This document shows, in pieces, positions 14,710 to 21,544 of a DNA stretch of 35,079 bases. This DNA comes from JAXHUE01 sp034189655 (lineage in GTDB: Bacteria > Chloroflexota > Dehalococcoidia > E44-bin15). Position 1 is the first letter of the stretch. Every line of letters begins with the position of its first letter. The notes under the pieces are model-generated. The model did not search any database and was not told where the DNA came from. It worked only from the letters and a program-made list of their open reading frames with translations. The stretch lies in assembly GCA_034189655.1 (NCBI GenBank), contig JAXHUE010000020.1:1-35079 (forward strand). Reading direction: 5' to 3'. Made by a program: the position numbers and the translations under genes.

Positions 14710-15324
14710 ATGAAGATAGCTATATCGTCTACGGGTCCAGACCTGGACGCCGACGTAGACCCTCGTTTCGGGCGCAGCCGGTACTTCATAATCGCTGACC
14801 CGGAGTCGATGCAGTGGGAGGTCATCGAGAACAGCAACATCATGGCTGCCGGCGGCGCCGGCATCTCGACGGCCCAGATGGTGGCAAACCAGGGAGTGCA
14901 GGTGGTGCTCACCGGCAACTGCGGCCCCAATGCCTACCAGACCCTCTCCGCTGCCGGGATACAGCTATGTACCGGTGTCGCGGGGAAGGTGAGGGACGCC
15001 ATTCAAGGCTACAGACAGGGAAGGGTTCACCCATCTGACCAGCCCTCGGTAGGCGCCCACTTCGGAAGTGGCGGCGGCATGGTGGGCATGGGGATGGGTG
15101 GAGGGGGGAGAGGCATGGGCATGGGCCGAGGTATGGGTCGGGGCATGGGAATGGGCATGGGCACGGGCATGGGCATGGGGCCTGTGGCCCCGTCGGGGCC
15201 TGCGCCGAGACCCACAGGACAGGGAGGAGAGCTGGAGGCGCTCATGCACCAGATGGAGGTACTGGGACAGCAACTGGAGGCCATGCAGAGGCGCATCGAT
15301 GAGATGGAGCGCCGGGAGCGCTAG
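14710..15324 (+). CDS. NifX/NafY-like cofactor-binding protein with GMGRG repeat and coiled-coil tail
   Basis: Residues 1-115 form a dinitrogenase iron-molybdenum cofactor domain (PF02579-like): MKIAISSTGPDLDADVDPRFGRSRYFII at the start, VLTGNCGPNAYQTLSAAGI in the middle and a C-terminal helix. In nitrogen fixers this fold carries FeMo-cofactor precursors; free-standing members in anaerobes bind Fe-S or Mo-Cu-type clusters. After it come about 40 residues of Gly/Met/Arg repeats (GMGMGRGMGRG type), a Pro-rich hinge and a coiled coil (about 172-204), the same modules as in the two preceding proteins. Total 204 residues. AGGGGAAGG precedes ATG 14710. No nif structural genes are in the window, so a role outside nitrogen fixation is likely. 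Confidence 0.85.
   Translation: MKIAISSTGPDLDADVDPRFGRSRYFIIADPESMQWEVIENSNIMAAGGAGISTAQMVANQGVQVVLTGNCGPNAYQTLSAAGIQLCTGVAGKVRDAIQGYRQGRVHPSDQPSVGAHFGSGGGMVGMGMGGGGRGMGMGRGMGRGMGMGMGTGMGMGPVAPSGPAPRPTGQGGELEALMHQMEVLGQQLEAMQRRIDEMERRER
15113..15180 (+). repeat. GGCATG-based repeat encoding Gly-Met/Arg units
   Basis: Irregular tandem GGCATGGGC/GGTATGGGTCG units encode a GMGMGRGMGRGMGMGMG-type stretch in the NifX-like protein. It is the same hexamer theme as 14104-14203, but less regular. Confidence 0.8.
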
Positions 15325-15377
15325 CCCGTAGCCTCGGTACGTGTCTGGTAACGAGTTCAGGAGGACCTAGCTGCCAC

Positions 15378-16241
15378 ATGATTATAGCGATTGCCAGCGG
15401 CAAAGGGGGCACGGGCAAGACCATGGTGGCCACCAGCCTGGCACTGGCCACCGGTGACGGTGCCCAGCTCGTGGACTGCGATGTCGAGGAGCCCAACGAC
15501 CACATCTTCTTGAGGCCCACCATAGAGCGCCGTGAGGCCGTGACTATGCCTGTCCCCGATGTGAACGAGCGCAGGTGTACCTTCTGCGGCCTGTGCGCCG
15601 ATGCGTGTGCCTTCAACGCCATCGCAGTGCTCAAGGAGAGGGTGCTGGTATTCCCTGAGCTGTGCCACGGCTGTGGTGCATGCTCCTACCTCTGCCCTGA
15701 AGGTGCCATCATGGAGCGGGAGCGGGAGGTGGGCGTAGTAGAGGTGGGCCGTGCCGGCGCGGTCGACTTCGTCGCGGGAAGCCTGAACCTGGGAGAGGCA
15801 ATGGCCACTCCCGTGATCAGGGAAGTGAAGCGGCACATAGACCGGAGAAAGACCGTAATCGTGGACGTTGCCCCGGGGACCTCGTGCCCGGTGGTGGAGG
15901 CGGTGAGGGGGAGCGACCTCTGTCTCCTGGTGACGGAGCCGACGCCCTTCGGCTTAAACGACCTCGACCTGGCGGTGCAGATGGTGCGAAAGCTCAATGT
16001 GCCCCACGCCGTGGTCATAAACCGTGCCGGTATCGCAGGGGACATGGTGGAGGACTACTGTAGCAGGGAAGGCATACCCGTCCTGCTGCACATACCCTTC
16101 TCGGCGAGCATCGCGCGCCTGTACTCCACGGGTGTTGCGCTGGTCGAGGGCATGCCGGAGTGGAGGCCCCTGTTCAACAAGCTCTTGGAGGACGTGCGCG
16201 ACCAGGCGGAGAGGGAATATAGCGGGAGGAGGGCGAGTTGA
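15378..16241 (+). CDS. MinD-superfamily P-loop ATPase with inserted ferredoxin domain (first copy)
   Basis: The 287-residue ATPase begins with a deviant Walker A (ASGKGGTGKT, residues 6-15) and has the DCDVEEPN switch at 33-40. A two-cluster ferredoxin insert follows (C67, C70, C73, C77; C96, C99, C102, C106). It then resumes the MinD fold with VDVAPGTSCPVVEAV and TEPTPFGLNDL. Such proteins are relatives of Mrp/NBP35 and NifH that couple ATP to cluster transfer or electron flow; in anaerobes they typically occur in pairs, as here. AGGAGG lies 13 bases before ATG 15378, slightly distant. Its TGA overlaps the start of the next small gene. Confidence 0.9.
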   Translation: MIIAIASGKGGTGKTMVATSLALATGDGAQLVDCDVEEPNDHIFLRPTIERREAVTMPVPDVNERRCTFCGLCADACAFNAIAVLKERVLVFPELCHGCGACSYLCPEGAIMEREREVGVVEVGRAGAVDFVAGSLNLGEAMATPVIREVKRHIDRRKTVIVDVAPGTSCPVVEAVRGSDLCLLVTEPTPFGLNDLDLAVQMVRKLNVPHAVVINRAGIAGDMVEDYCSREGIPVLLHIPFSASIARLYSTGVALVEGMPEWRPLFNKLLEDVRDQAEREYSGRRAS

Positions 16242-16459
16242 GAGAGGAAGTGAGGGCGAAGGAGGGGTGGACCGAGGCCTTCATAAGCGGTGGCCCGCAC
16301 CTGAAACGGGCGGTAGAGATGTACCAGGAGATGGGCTACGAGGTGCACCTGGAGGAGATTGACCCCAGGACGTGTGATGGGTGCACGGCGTGCTACGAGG
16401 ACGGCAACGAGACCATGTACCGGGTCTACGTGAGGGCCAGTGAACAAGTCGATGAGTAG
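16238..16459 (+). CDS. Small tri-cysteine protein between the two MinD/ferredoxin ATPases
   Basis: The 73-residue protein starts at TTG 16238, overlapping the TGA of the ATPase gene (TTGA), with GGGAGGAGGG 6-15 bases upstream. It contains ISGGPHLKRAVEMYQEMGYEVHLEEIDP, a ferredoxin-like or beta-alpha-beta look, then CDGCTACYEDG with C46, C49 and C52. Three Cys in CxxCxxC spacing could hold a metal or Fe-S cluster, perhaps shared with a partner. I do not recognise a named family. Its placement between and coupled to two paired ATPases suggests it is a subunit or cargo of that pair. Confidence 0.75.
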   Translation: MREEVRAKEGWTEAFISGGPHLKRAVEMYQEMGYEVHLEEIDPRTCDGCTACYEDGNETMYRVYVRASEQVDE

Positions 16460-16472
16460 AGGGCTTCGCGAA

Positions 16473-17330
16473 GTGAAGGAACTGGTAGTCTTAAGCGGCA
16501 AGGGTGGCACTGGGAAGACGGTGCTGGTGGCCTCGTTTGCCACGCTCGCCGATAGCAAGGTGATGGTAGACTGCGACGTCGACGCCGCTGACCTGCACCT
16601 GCTCCTCCACCCCAAGGTGGGAGAGGCCCAGGAGTTCTGGGGCGGCAAGACCGCATATATCGACCATACGCACTGCACCCGCTGCGAGTTGTGCGAGCAG
16701 ATGTGCAATTTCGATGCCATACAGCACCTTAAGGTAGACCCCATCGCCTGTGAGGGGTGTGGGTTCTGCGCCCGCATCTGCCCGGAGGATACCATCAAGA
16801 TGAACGACAACCTCGCCGGCCACTGGTTCATCTCGGATACCAGGTACGGGCCGCTGGTGCACGCACGACTGGGCATCGCCGAGGAGAACTCGGGAAAGTT
16901 GGTGGCCCTCTGCCGTCAGCAGGCACGGGGTATTGCCCAGGAGGGCGGTATGGACTATATTATAAGCGACGGGCCGCCCGGGATCGGGTGTCCCGCCATC
17001 TCATCGCTGTCAGGGGCCGACATGGCCCTCCTGGTCACAGAGCCTACCATGTCAGGAATGCACGACCTGGAGCGGGTGCTGGGCCTGTGCCGCCACTTCG
17101 GCGTGCCGGCCAAGGTGTGTATCAATAAATTTGACATAAATGAAGATAATTCCCAGAGTATAGAGCGCCTCTGTGGGGAGATGGGGGTCGAGGTCGTTGC
17201 CATGCTCCCCTTTGACAGCGCAGTGACGGAGGCGCTGGTGAAGGGGATGACGGTGGTGGAGTACGCAGAGAACGGCATCGCTTCTGCGATCGCCGCGATG
17301 TGGCACAGGATCGAGGCGGCGCTGGCATAG
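16473..17330 (+). CDS. MinD-superfamily P-loop ATPase with inserted ferredoxin domain (second copy)
   Basis: The 285-residue paralogue has the same design as the first ATPase. Deviant Walker A is SGKGGTGKT (residues 8-16) and the switch is DCDVDAAD (33-40). The ferredoxin insert has C68, C71, C74, C78 and C93, C96, C99, C103. Then come ISDGPPGIGCPAIS and TEPTMSGMHDLERV. Together the two would form a heterodimer or two homodimers handling Fe-S clusters or low-potential electrons. GTG 16473 was preferred over in-frame GTG 16440 and ATG 16452: AGAGGG sits 9 bases before it and the protein then begins MKELVVLSGKGG, the family pattern. A short AT-rich stretch (INKFDINEDN, about 17120-17150) interrupts otherwise GC-rich codon use. 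Confidence 0.9.
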   Translation: MKELVVLSGKGGTGKTVLVASFATLADSKVMVDCDVDAADLHLLLHPKVGEAQEFWGGKTAYIDHTHCTRCELCEQMCNFDAIQHLKVDPIACEGCGFCARICPEDTIKMNDNLAGHWFISDTRYGPLVHARLGIAEENSGKLVALCRQQARGIAQEGGMDYIISDGPPGIGCPAISSLSGADMALLVTEPTMSGMHDLERVLGLCRHFGVPAKVCINKFDINEDNSQSIERLCGEMGVEVVAMLPFDSAVTEALVKGMTVVEYAENGIASAIAAMWHRIEAALA

Positions 17331-17416
17331 CAGTCGCAGTGCTCAACCGGTCGCATGTGCCTTGAAGTGGAACGGGATGAACACTGGCAAAACCAAAAAA
17401 AAACGGAGGTGAAACG

Positions 17417-18760
17417 TTGAAGCAGGCGGATGTCGTGGTAATTGGCGGCAGCGCCGCCGGTCCCGTCGCTGCGGTGACGGTGCGGAGGCACTACAAGGAT
17501 GCGAGCGTCCTGCTCATTCGCAAGGAGAGCAAGGTAATGGTGCCCTGTGGTATCCCCTACATCTTCGGGACGGTGGGCACGCCGGACAAGAACGTTATCC
17601 CTGATACACTGCTTTCCAACAACGGCATTGAGCTCCTCCTAGATGAGGTCACCTCGGTTGACCGCGACGCCAAGCAGATCTCCACCGCTGGCGGCGAGAC
17701 CGTGGGCTACCAGAAGCTGATTATGGCTGTCGGCTCGGTGCCGGTGCGACCTCCCATCCCGGGCATGGATCTGGAAAATGTCTTCCCGGTGTGGAAGGAC
17801 TCGGACTACCTGGCGGCCACGCAGGAGGTGCTGGCCAAGGCCAAGGACATCGTCATCATCGGCGGCGGCTTCATCGGTGCCGAGATGGCCGATGAGTGCA
17901 AGAAGATTGGCGATGTGAATGTGACCATAGTGGAGATACTGCCCCACTGCCTCATGCTGGCCATGGACGAGGAGTTCTGCTGCCTCGCCGAGGAGAAGCT
18001 CACCCAGAGGGGAGTGAAGATCGTCGCCGGCGACGGGGTCAAGACCATCGTAGGCAATGGCAAAGTGAGCGCCGTGGAGCTCCAGAGCGGCGAGCGGTTG
18101 AAGGCAGATGCCGTCATCGTAGGCATCGGGGCAGCGCCCAACACCGAGCTGGCAAAGAGCATGGGCCTGAAGATGGGCGAGCAGCGGGGCATATGGGTCG
18201 ACGAGTACCAGCGCACCAGCGACCAGAGTGTCTTCGCCTGCGGCGACTGCTCCGACAAGACGTCGTTCTTCACCAAGAAGCCGTCTGGGGTACGCCTGGC
18301 GTCCATAGCCACCATCGAGGCCCGGATAGCCGGCGCCAACTGCTTCGATCTCAAGCGGAAGAGCCAGGGGATGATAGGGGTGTTCTCCACGGCCTTCGGC
18401 GACTTCGCCCTCTCCGCTGCCGGGCTCACCGAGCGCGCGGCCAGAGAGGCGGGCTACGACCTCGTCATCGGCGAGTCTCAGGCCCCGGACCGGCACCCCG
18501 GCTCTATACCCGGTGCCAGCGACGTAAAGGTGAAGCTGATGTTCGACAGCAAGACGGCAAAGATGATAGGGGGCGAGATCGCCGGTGGCTTGAGCGCGGG
18601 GGAGCTGGCCAATGTCATCGCCGTCGCCATTCAGAATGGGATGACCGCCGACGACGTAGCTACACTCCAGATAGGGACGCACCCCTGTCTCACCGCCTCG
18701 CCCATTGCCTACCAGCTGGTGAACGCCGCCGAGCAGGCCATGACCAAGATGCGGAAGTGA
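17417..18760 (+). CDS. FAD-dependent pyridine nucleotide-disulfide oxidoreductase (CoA-disulfide/persulfide reductase-like)
   Basis: The 447-residue flavoprotein has an FAD-binding GGSAAG at residues 10-15 and a single redox cysteine, Cys44, in VPCGIPYIFG. That is the position used by CoA-disulfide reductases, NADH oxidases/peroxidases and persulfide reductases. An NAD(P)-binding VIIGGGFIGAEMA lies at about 150-165, the second FAD motif is VFACGDC, and a C-terminal dimerisation domain ends in HPCLTASPIAYQ. It could reduce CoA-disulfide, persulfides or oxygen. In this cluster, supply of sulfide or protection of clusters from oxidants are both reasonable. The start is TTG 17417, supported by GGAGGTG eight bases upstream; an unusual run of nine A residues lies just before that site. 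Confidence 0.9.
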   Translation: MKQADVVVIGGSAAGPVAAVTVRRHYKDASVLLIRKESKVMVPCGIPYIFGTVGTPDKNVIPDTLLSNNGIELLLDEVTSVDRDAKQISTAGGETVGYQKLIMAVGSVPVRPPIPGMDLENVFPVWKDSDYLAATQEVLAKAKDIVIIGGGFIGAEMADECKKIGDVNVTIVEILPHCLMLAMDEEFCCLAEEKLTQRGVKIVAGDGVKTIVGNGKVSAVELQSGERLKADAVIVGIGAAPNTELAKSMGLKMGEQRGIWVDEYQRTSDQSVFACGDCSDKTSFFTKKPSGVRLASIATIEARIAGANCFDLKRKSQGMIGVFSTAFGDFALSAAGLTERAAREAGYDLVIGESQAPDRHPGSIPGASDVKVKLMFDSKTAKMIGGEIAGGLSAGELANVIAVAIQNGMTADDVATLQIGTHPCLTASPIAYQLVNAAEQAMTKMRK

Positions 18761-18784
18761 GACGCAAAAGGGGGTTGAGCGCAG

Positions 18785-18967
18785 GTGCCGATATACGAGT
18801 ATAGGTGTTCGAAGTGCGGCCACGGGTTCGAGCTGCGCCGCCGTATGTCAGAGAGCGACAGCGATATCGCCTGCCCTGCGTGCGGCGCGATGCAACCGAC
18901 TAGGCTGCTCTCCGTGTTCGCCACAGACTCCCCGGGCCGGGGGTGTGCCCCCTCCAGCCCCACCTGA
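18785..18967 (+). CDS. FmdB-family zinc-ribbon protein
   Basis: The 60-residue protein begins MPIYEYRCSKCGHGFEL, the hallmark of FmdB-type regulators, with C8/C11 and C30/C33 (CPACG) forming one zinc ribbon. A short Pro/Ser-rich tail follows. FmdB proteins are small and widespread; the name comes from formamidase operon regulation and the general function is unclear. The start is GTG 18785, 25 bases after the flavoprotein gene, with AGGGGG upstream. Its position suggests co-transcription with the Fe-S cluster genes. Confidence 0.85.
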   Translation: MPIYEYRCSKCGHGFELRRRMSESDSDIACPACGAMQPTRLLSVFATDSPGRGCAPSSPT

Positions 18968-19029
18968 GCGGTGGGCAGTGGGTGAGGCGGTTCGCCTCTC
19001 GAGAGACGGGAATACTGAAGGAGGGGGCC

Positions 19030-19407
19030 ATGCAGGACCTCATAGGTGAGTTTATGTCCCAGAAGAGGTTCGCCGTCGTGGGGGCGACAGACGATACCAG
19101 CAAGTATGGCAACGAGATCCTCCACAACCTGCGCGACCGCGAGTACGAGGTGTACCCGGTAAACCCAAGGCTCAAGGAGATAGAGGGAATCGCGTGCTAC
19201 CCGTCGCTCACCGACATACCGGTCAAGGTGGACGTGGTGGACGTGGTGGTGCCGCCCAAGGTCACAGAGCAGGTGGTGAGGGAGGCCAGGGGGCTGGGGC
19301 TGGAGCGCATCTGGCTTCAGCCTGGGGCGGAGAGCGAAGACGCCATCCAGTTCTGCCAGGAGAACGACATGAAGGTGGTGTACGGCGTATGCGTAATGAT
19401 GAACTGA
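19030..19407 (+). CDS. CoA-binding domain protein (YccU-like)
   Basis: The 125-residue protein is a stand-alone Rossmann CoA-binding domain: FAVVGATDDTSKYGNEILHNL at about residues 13-33, VYPVNPRL at 42-49, then VDVVDVVVPPK and IWLQPGAES, as in YccU/YneT proteins. These bind CoA or acyl-CoA, but their role is mostly unknown. A longer frame begins at 18943, but GAAGGAGGGGG directly upstream makes ATG 19030 the true start. Next to a CoA-disulfide-reductase-like flavoprotein, it may link CoA redox state to the Fe-S functions of the cluster; that is inference. Confidence 0.87.
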   Translation: MQDLIGEFMSQKRFAVVGATDDTSKYGNEILHNLRDREYEVYPVNPRLKEIEGIACYPSLTDIPVKVDVVDVVVPPKVTEQVVREARGLGLERIWLQPGAESEDAIQFCQENDMKVVYGVCVMMN

Positions 19408-19420
19408 GAGGGGTGTGGCC

Positions 19421-19816
19421 TTGAAGATAGCGGTGGTGTCCGACGATGGCGTAACCGTAAGCCAGCACTTCGGAAGGGCGGAGCTCTACGTGGTGTTACA
19501 GATTGAGGACGGGGCGGTCGTGGGCCGGGAGAACAGGCCCAGGTCTGGGCACCGCGCGTTCGCTTCCATGGAGCAGCACACGTCACATGGGGGGCGACAT
19601 GGCTACGACGAGCACTCCCAGTCGAAGCACCACAGCATGGCCCAGGCCATCGCCGATTGCCAGGTGCTCATCGCTGGAGGTATGGGGTGGGGGGCCTACG
19701 AGAGCATGAAGGGCTACAACATAGAGCCCATCGTGACCGATGTCGGTGACATCGATCAGGCGGTGGCCCTCTACCTGGAGGGGAGGCTCGAGAACCTCAT
19801 GGAGCGCGTGCACTAG
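19421..19816 (+). CDS. NifX/NafY-like cofactor-binding protein with His-rich loop (second NifX-like)
   Basis: The 131-residue protein is a dinitrogenase cofactor-type domain (MKIAVVSDDGVTVSQHFGRAELYVVLQ at the start; DCQVLIAGGMGWGAYESMKGYNIEPIVTDV in the second half). Between the two parts, residues about 42-70 hold seven His among Ser, Gly and Asp residues, a likely metal-binding loop. TTG 19421 was chosen because GAGAGGGG ends seven bases before it, whereas GTG 19415 would be too close. Unlike the first NifX-like protein it has no repeat tail. The mrp-type gene starts 17 bases downstream, so the two probably work together. Confidence 0.85.
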   Translation: MKIAVVSDDGVTVSQHFGRAELYVVLQIEDGAVVGRENRPRSGHRAFASMEQHTSHGGRHGYDEHSQSKHHSMAQAIADCQVLIAGGMGWGAYESMKGYNIEPIVTDVGDIDQAVALYLEGRLENLMERVH

Positions 19817-19833
19817 CATTACAGGAGGTCAGT

Positions 19834-20829
19834 ATGGTAACTGAGAGAGACGTGGAGGAGAGGCTCGACGGAGTGATGGTGCCCGGGGCCAAGCGCAGCC
19901 TGGTGGGGCTGAACATGCTGCGCGAGGTGGACATCTCGGATGGCAACGTGAGCATTACCCTGTCGCAGGCCGCTCTCTCCCCGCATGCCCGTGACGAGGT
20001 AGAGGACTCAGTGCGCGCCGCCTTGGACGGGCTTCCCCAGGTGAGCGGGGTCAAGGTTGAGTTCGTCGACTCGACTCCCTCGGAGCTGAACCAGATAAAA
20101 CAGGTGGTGGCCGTGATGAGCGGAAAGGGCGGGGTAGGCAAGTCACTGGTGACCGCCCTGTTAGCGGTGGGCCTGGCCCAGCGGGGGTACCAGGTAGGGG
20201 TGCTGGACGCCGACATCACTGGCCCCAGCATCCCCAGGATGTTCGGGCTGGTATCTCGCCCCGCCGGCAGCGAGAGCGGCATACTGCCTGTGCTCACCCG
20301 CTCTGGCATTGAGGTGATGTCAGTGAACCTCCTGCTGGAGCACGAGGACGATGCCGTGATATGGCGGGGCCCCCTGATCGGCAACACTATCAAGCAGTTC
20401 TGGGAGGACGTGCTCTGGGGCCGCCTGGACTACCTCCTCCTCGACCTGCCGCCGGGGACGGCGGATGCACCGCTCACCGTGATGCAGTCGCTGCCCCTCG
20501 CCGGCGTGGTGGTGGTTTTCACCCCCCAGGAGCTGGCATCCATGGTGGTGAGGAAGGCGGTGCGGATGGCGCGGGACGCCATGAACGTCCCCATACTGGG
20601 GGTGGTGGAGAACATGAGCTACCTCCCCCTCGAGGGAGGGGGGAGGCTTGAGATCTTCGGCCCGAGCAGGGGCGATGAGATGGCGCGCGCGGCCAGGGCG
20701 CCGCTCCTGGGACAGATACCCATAGACCCGGAGCTTGCCCAGACGTGCGACCGGGGAGAGATCGAGCTCTATCGCTCGCCGGCGATGGAGGGCCTGGTGG
20801 AGGCGTTCCTGAAGACCCACTCGCAGTGA
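19834..20829 (+). CDS. mrp: Mrp/ApbC/NBP35-type Fe-S carrier ATPase lacking the C-terminal CxxC
   Basis: The 331-residue protein has an N-terminal MIP18/DUF59-type domain (residues about 1-85) followed by the Mrp ATPase: deviant Walker A MSGKGGVGKS (about 95-104), DADITGPSIPRMFG, IWRGPLIGNTIKQF, LDLPPGTADAPLTV. In canonical Mrp/ApbC, ENMSY is followed by CPxC, whose cysteines bridge a [4Fe-4S] cluster between two subunits. Here residues 259-270 read ENMSYLPLEGGG, with no cysteine. So ATP handling is intact but the usual cluster site is gone. A late Cys (AQTCDRGEI) is present but is not in a CxxC. CAGGAGGTCAGT precedes ATG 19834. It is followed 27 bases later by the IscU-like gene. Confidence 0.9.
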   Translation: MVTERDVEERLDGVMVPGAKRSLVGLNMLREVDISDGNVSITLSQAALSPHARDEVEDSVRAALDGLPQVSGVKVEFVDSTPSELNQIKQVVAVMSGKGGVGKSLVTALLAVGLAQRGYQVGVLDADITGPSIPRMFGLVSRPAGSESGILPVLTRSGIEVMSVNLLLEHEDDAVIWRGPLIGNTIKQFWEDVLWGRLDYLLLDLPPGTADAPLTVMQSLPLAGVVVVFTPQELASMVVRKAVRMARDAMNVPILGVVENMSYLPLEGGGRLEIFGPSRGDEMARAARAPLLGQIPIDPELAQTCDRGEIELYRSPAMEGLVEAFLKTHSQ

Positions 20830-20856
20830 GAGGGGGCACTACACAAGGAGCACGGT

Positions 20857-21303
20857 ATGGCGGACTGGTTCGACGAGCTCGAAAAGGCGGTCATTGCCGA
20901 TATGTATAGCCACTACACGGAGACCGTGATCGACCATGCCACCAACCCCAGGAACATGCGGAGCATGGAGCCGTTCGATGGACACGCCATGTTCACCGGG
21001 CCCTGTGGCGATACCATGGATATATGGATCAGGGTGAAGGACGATGCCATCGTGGCGGCGTCGTTCACTACCGACGGCTGTGGCACCTCGGTTGCGGCGG
21101 GGAGCATGATGACGGAGATGGCAAGGGGTAAACACATCGCCGCTGCACAGAGGATAGTCCCTGAGGACGTACTGGCGGCGCTGGGAGGGCTGCCCGAGGA
21201 GAGTGAGCACTGCGCCCTGCTCGCGGTCACCGCGTTGAGGCGTGCCATAGCCGACTACCGCACCTTCAAAGGCCAGCAGTGGAAGAGGGCCTATAGCAGG
21301 TGA
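20857..21303 (+). CDS. IscU/NifU-N-type Fe-S cluster scaffold
   Basis: The 148-residue protein aligns with IscU scaffolds. ATNPRNMRSME is at 28-38. The three cluster-binding cysteines are all present (C50 in GPCGDTM, C75 in DGCGTS, C119 in EHCALLA), as is Asp52 of the CGD motif. The N-terminal extension (DWFDELEKAVIADMY) and the direct GPCGD form belong to the IscU-like group found in anaerobes and archaea. No cysteine desulfurase (IscS/NifS) is in the window, so sulfur would come from elsewhere. AAGGAGCACGGT precedes ATG 20857. It is the last gene of the cluster; a hairpin at 21413-21440 follows. Confidence 0.9.
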   Translation: MADWFDELEKAVIADMYSHYTETVIDHATNPRNMRSMEPFDGHAMFTGPCGDTMDIWIRVKDDAIVAASFTTDGCGTSVAAGSMMTEMARGKHIAAAQRIVPEDVLAALGGLPEESEHCALLAVTALRRAIADYRTFKGQQWKRAYSR

Positions 21304-21412
21304 AGCAGGGGCCCCATTGGCTGCGGGGCTCCGCCGTGGCGAGGGCCGTGGTCAGGGTCGTGGCCTGGCCCCAGCCATCGTCCGGGGCAGGTGAATGATA
21401 GCAGCAGCGGAG

Positions 21413-21440
21413 AACGGCAGAGGTGTGAGTCCCTGCCGTT
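21413..21440 (+). terminator. Probable terminator after the Fe-S cluster
   Basis: AACGGCAG (21413-21420) and CTGCCGTT (21433-21440) form a perfect 8-bp stem with a 12-base loop, followed by TCGTT. It has a short T content only. It lies about 110 bases after the IscU-like stop and just before a new promoter. Confidence 0.45.
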
Positions 21441-21455
21441 TCGTTATGGTGCGTG

Positions 21456-21485
21456 TTGACACCAGTGGCCTTCAGATACTATAGT
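21456..21485 (+). promoter_or_regulatory. Promoter of the family III CoA-transferase gene
   Basis: TTGACA (21456-21461), 18-base spacer, TATAGT (21480-21485). The start is expected near 21492, about 50 bases before ATG 21545. This separates the CoA-transferase from the upstream cluster. Confidence 0.75.
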
Positions 21486-21544
21486 CTGGGGCAGGGTGTG
21501 TGACTACGTGAAGGGCTGGTGGTGAATCTGATAGGAGGTGAGGA

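Noticed and set aside
13805..21303. Nitrogen-fixation gene cluster
   Set aside because: NifX-like and NifU-N-like proteins are present, but there are no nifH, nifD, nifK, nifB or nifE homologues. The NifX fold is widespread in non-fixers.
21304..21544. Possible riboswitch before the family III CoA-transferase
   Set aside because: Most of the structured GC-rich sequence lies upstream of the predicted start site (about 21492), so it is not in the leader. No known riboswitch core is recognisable.
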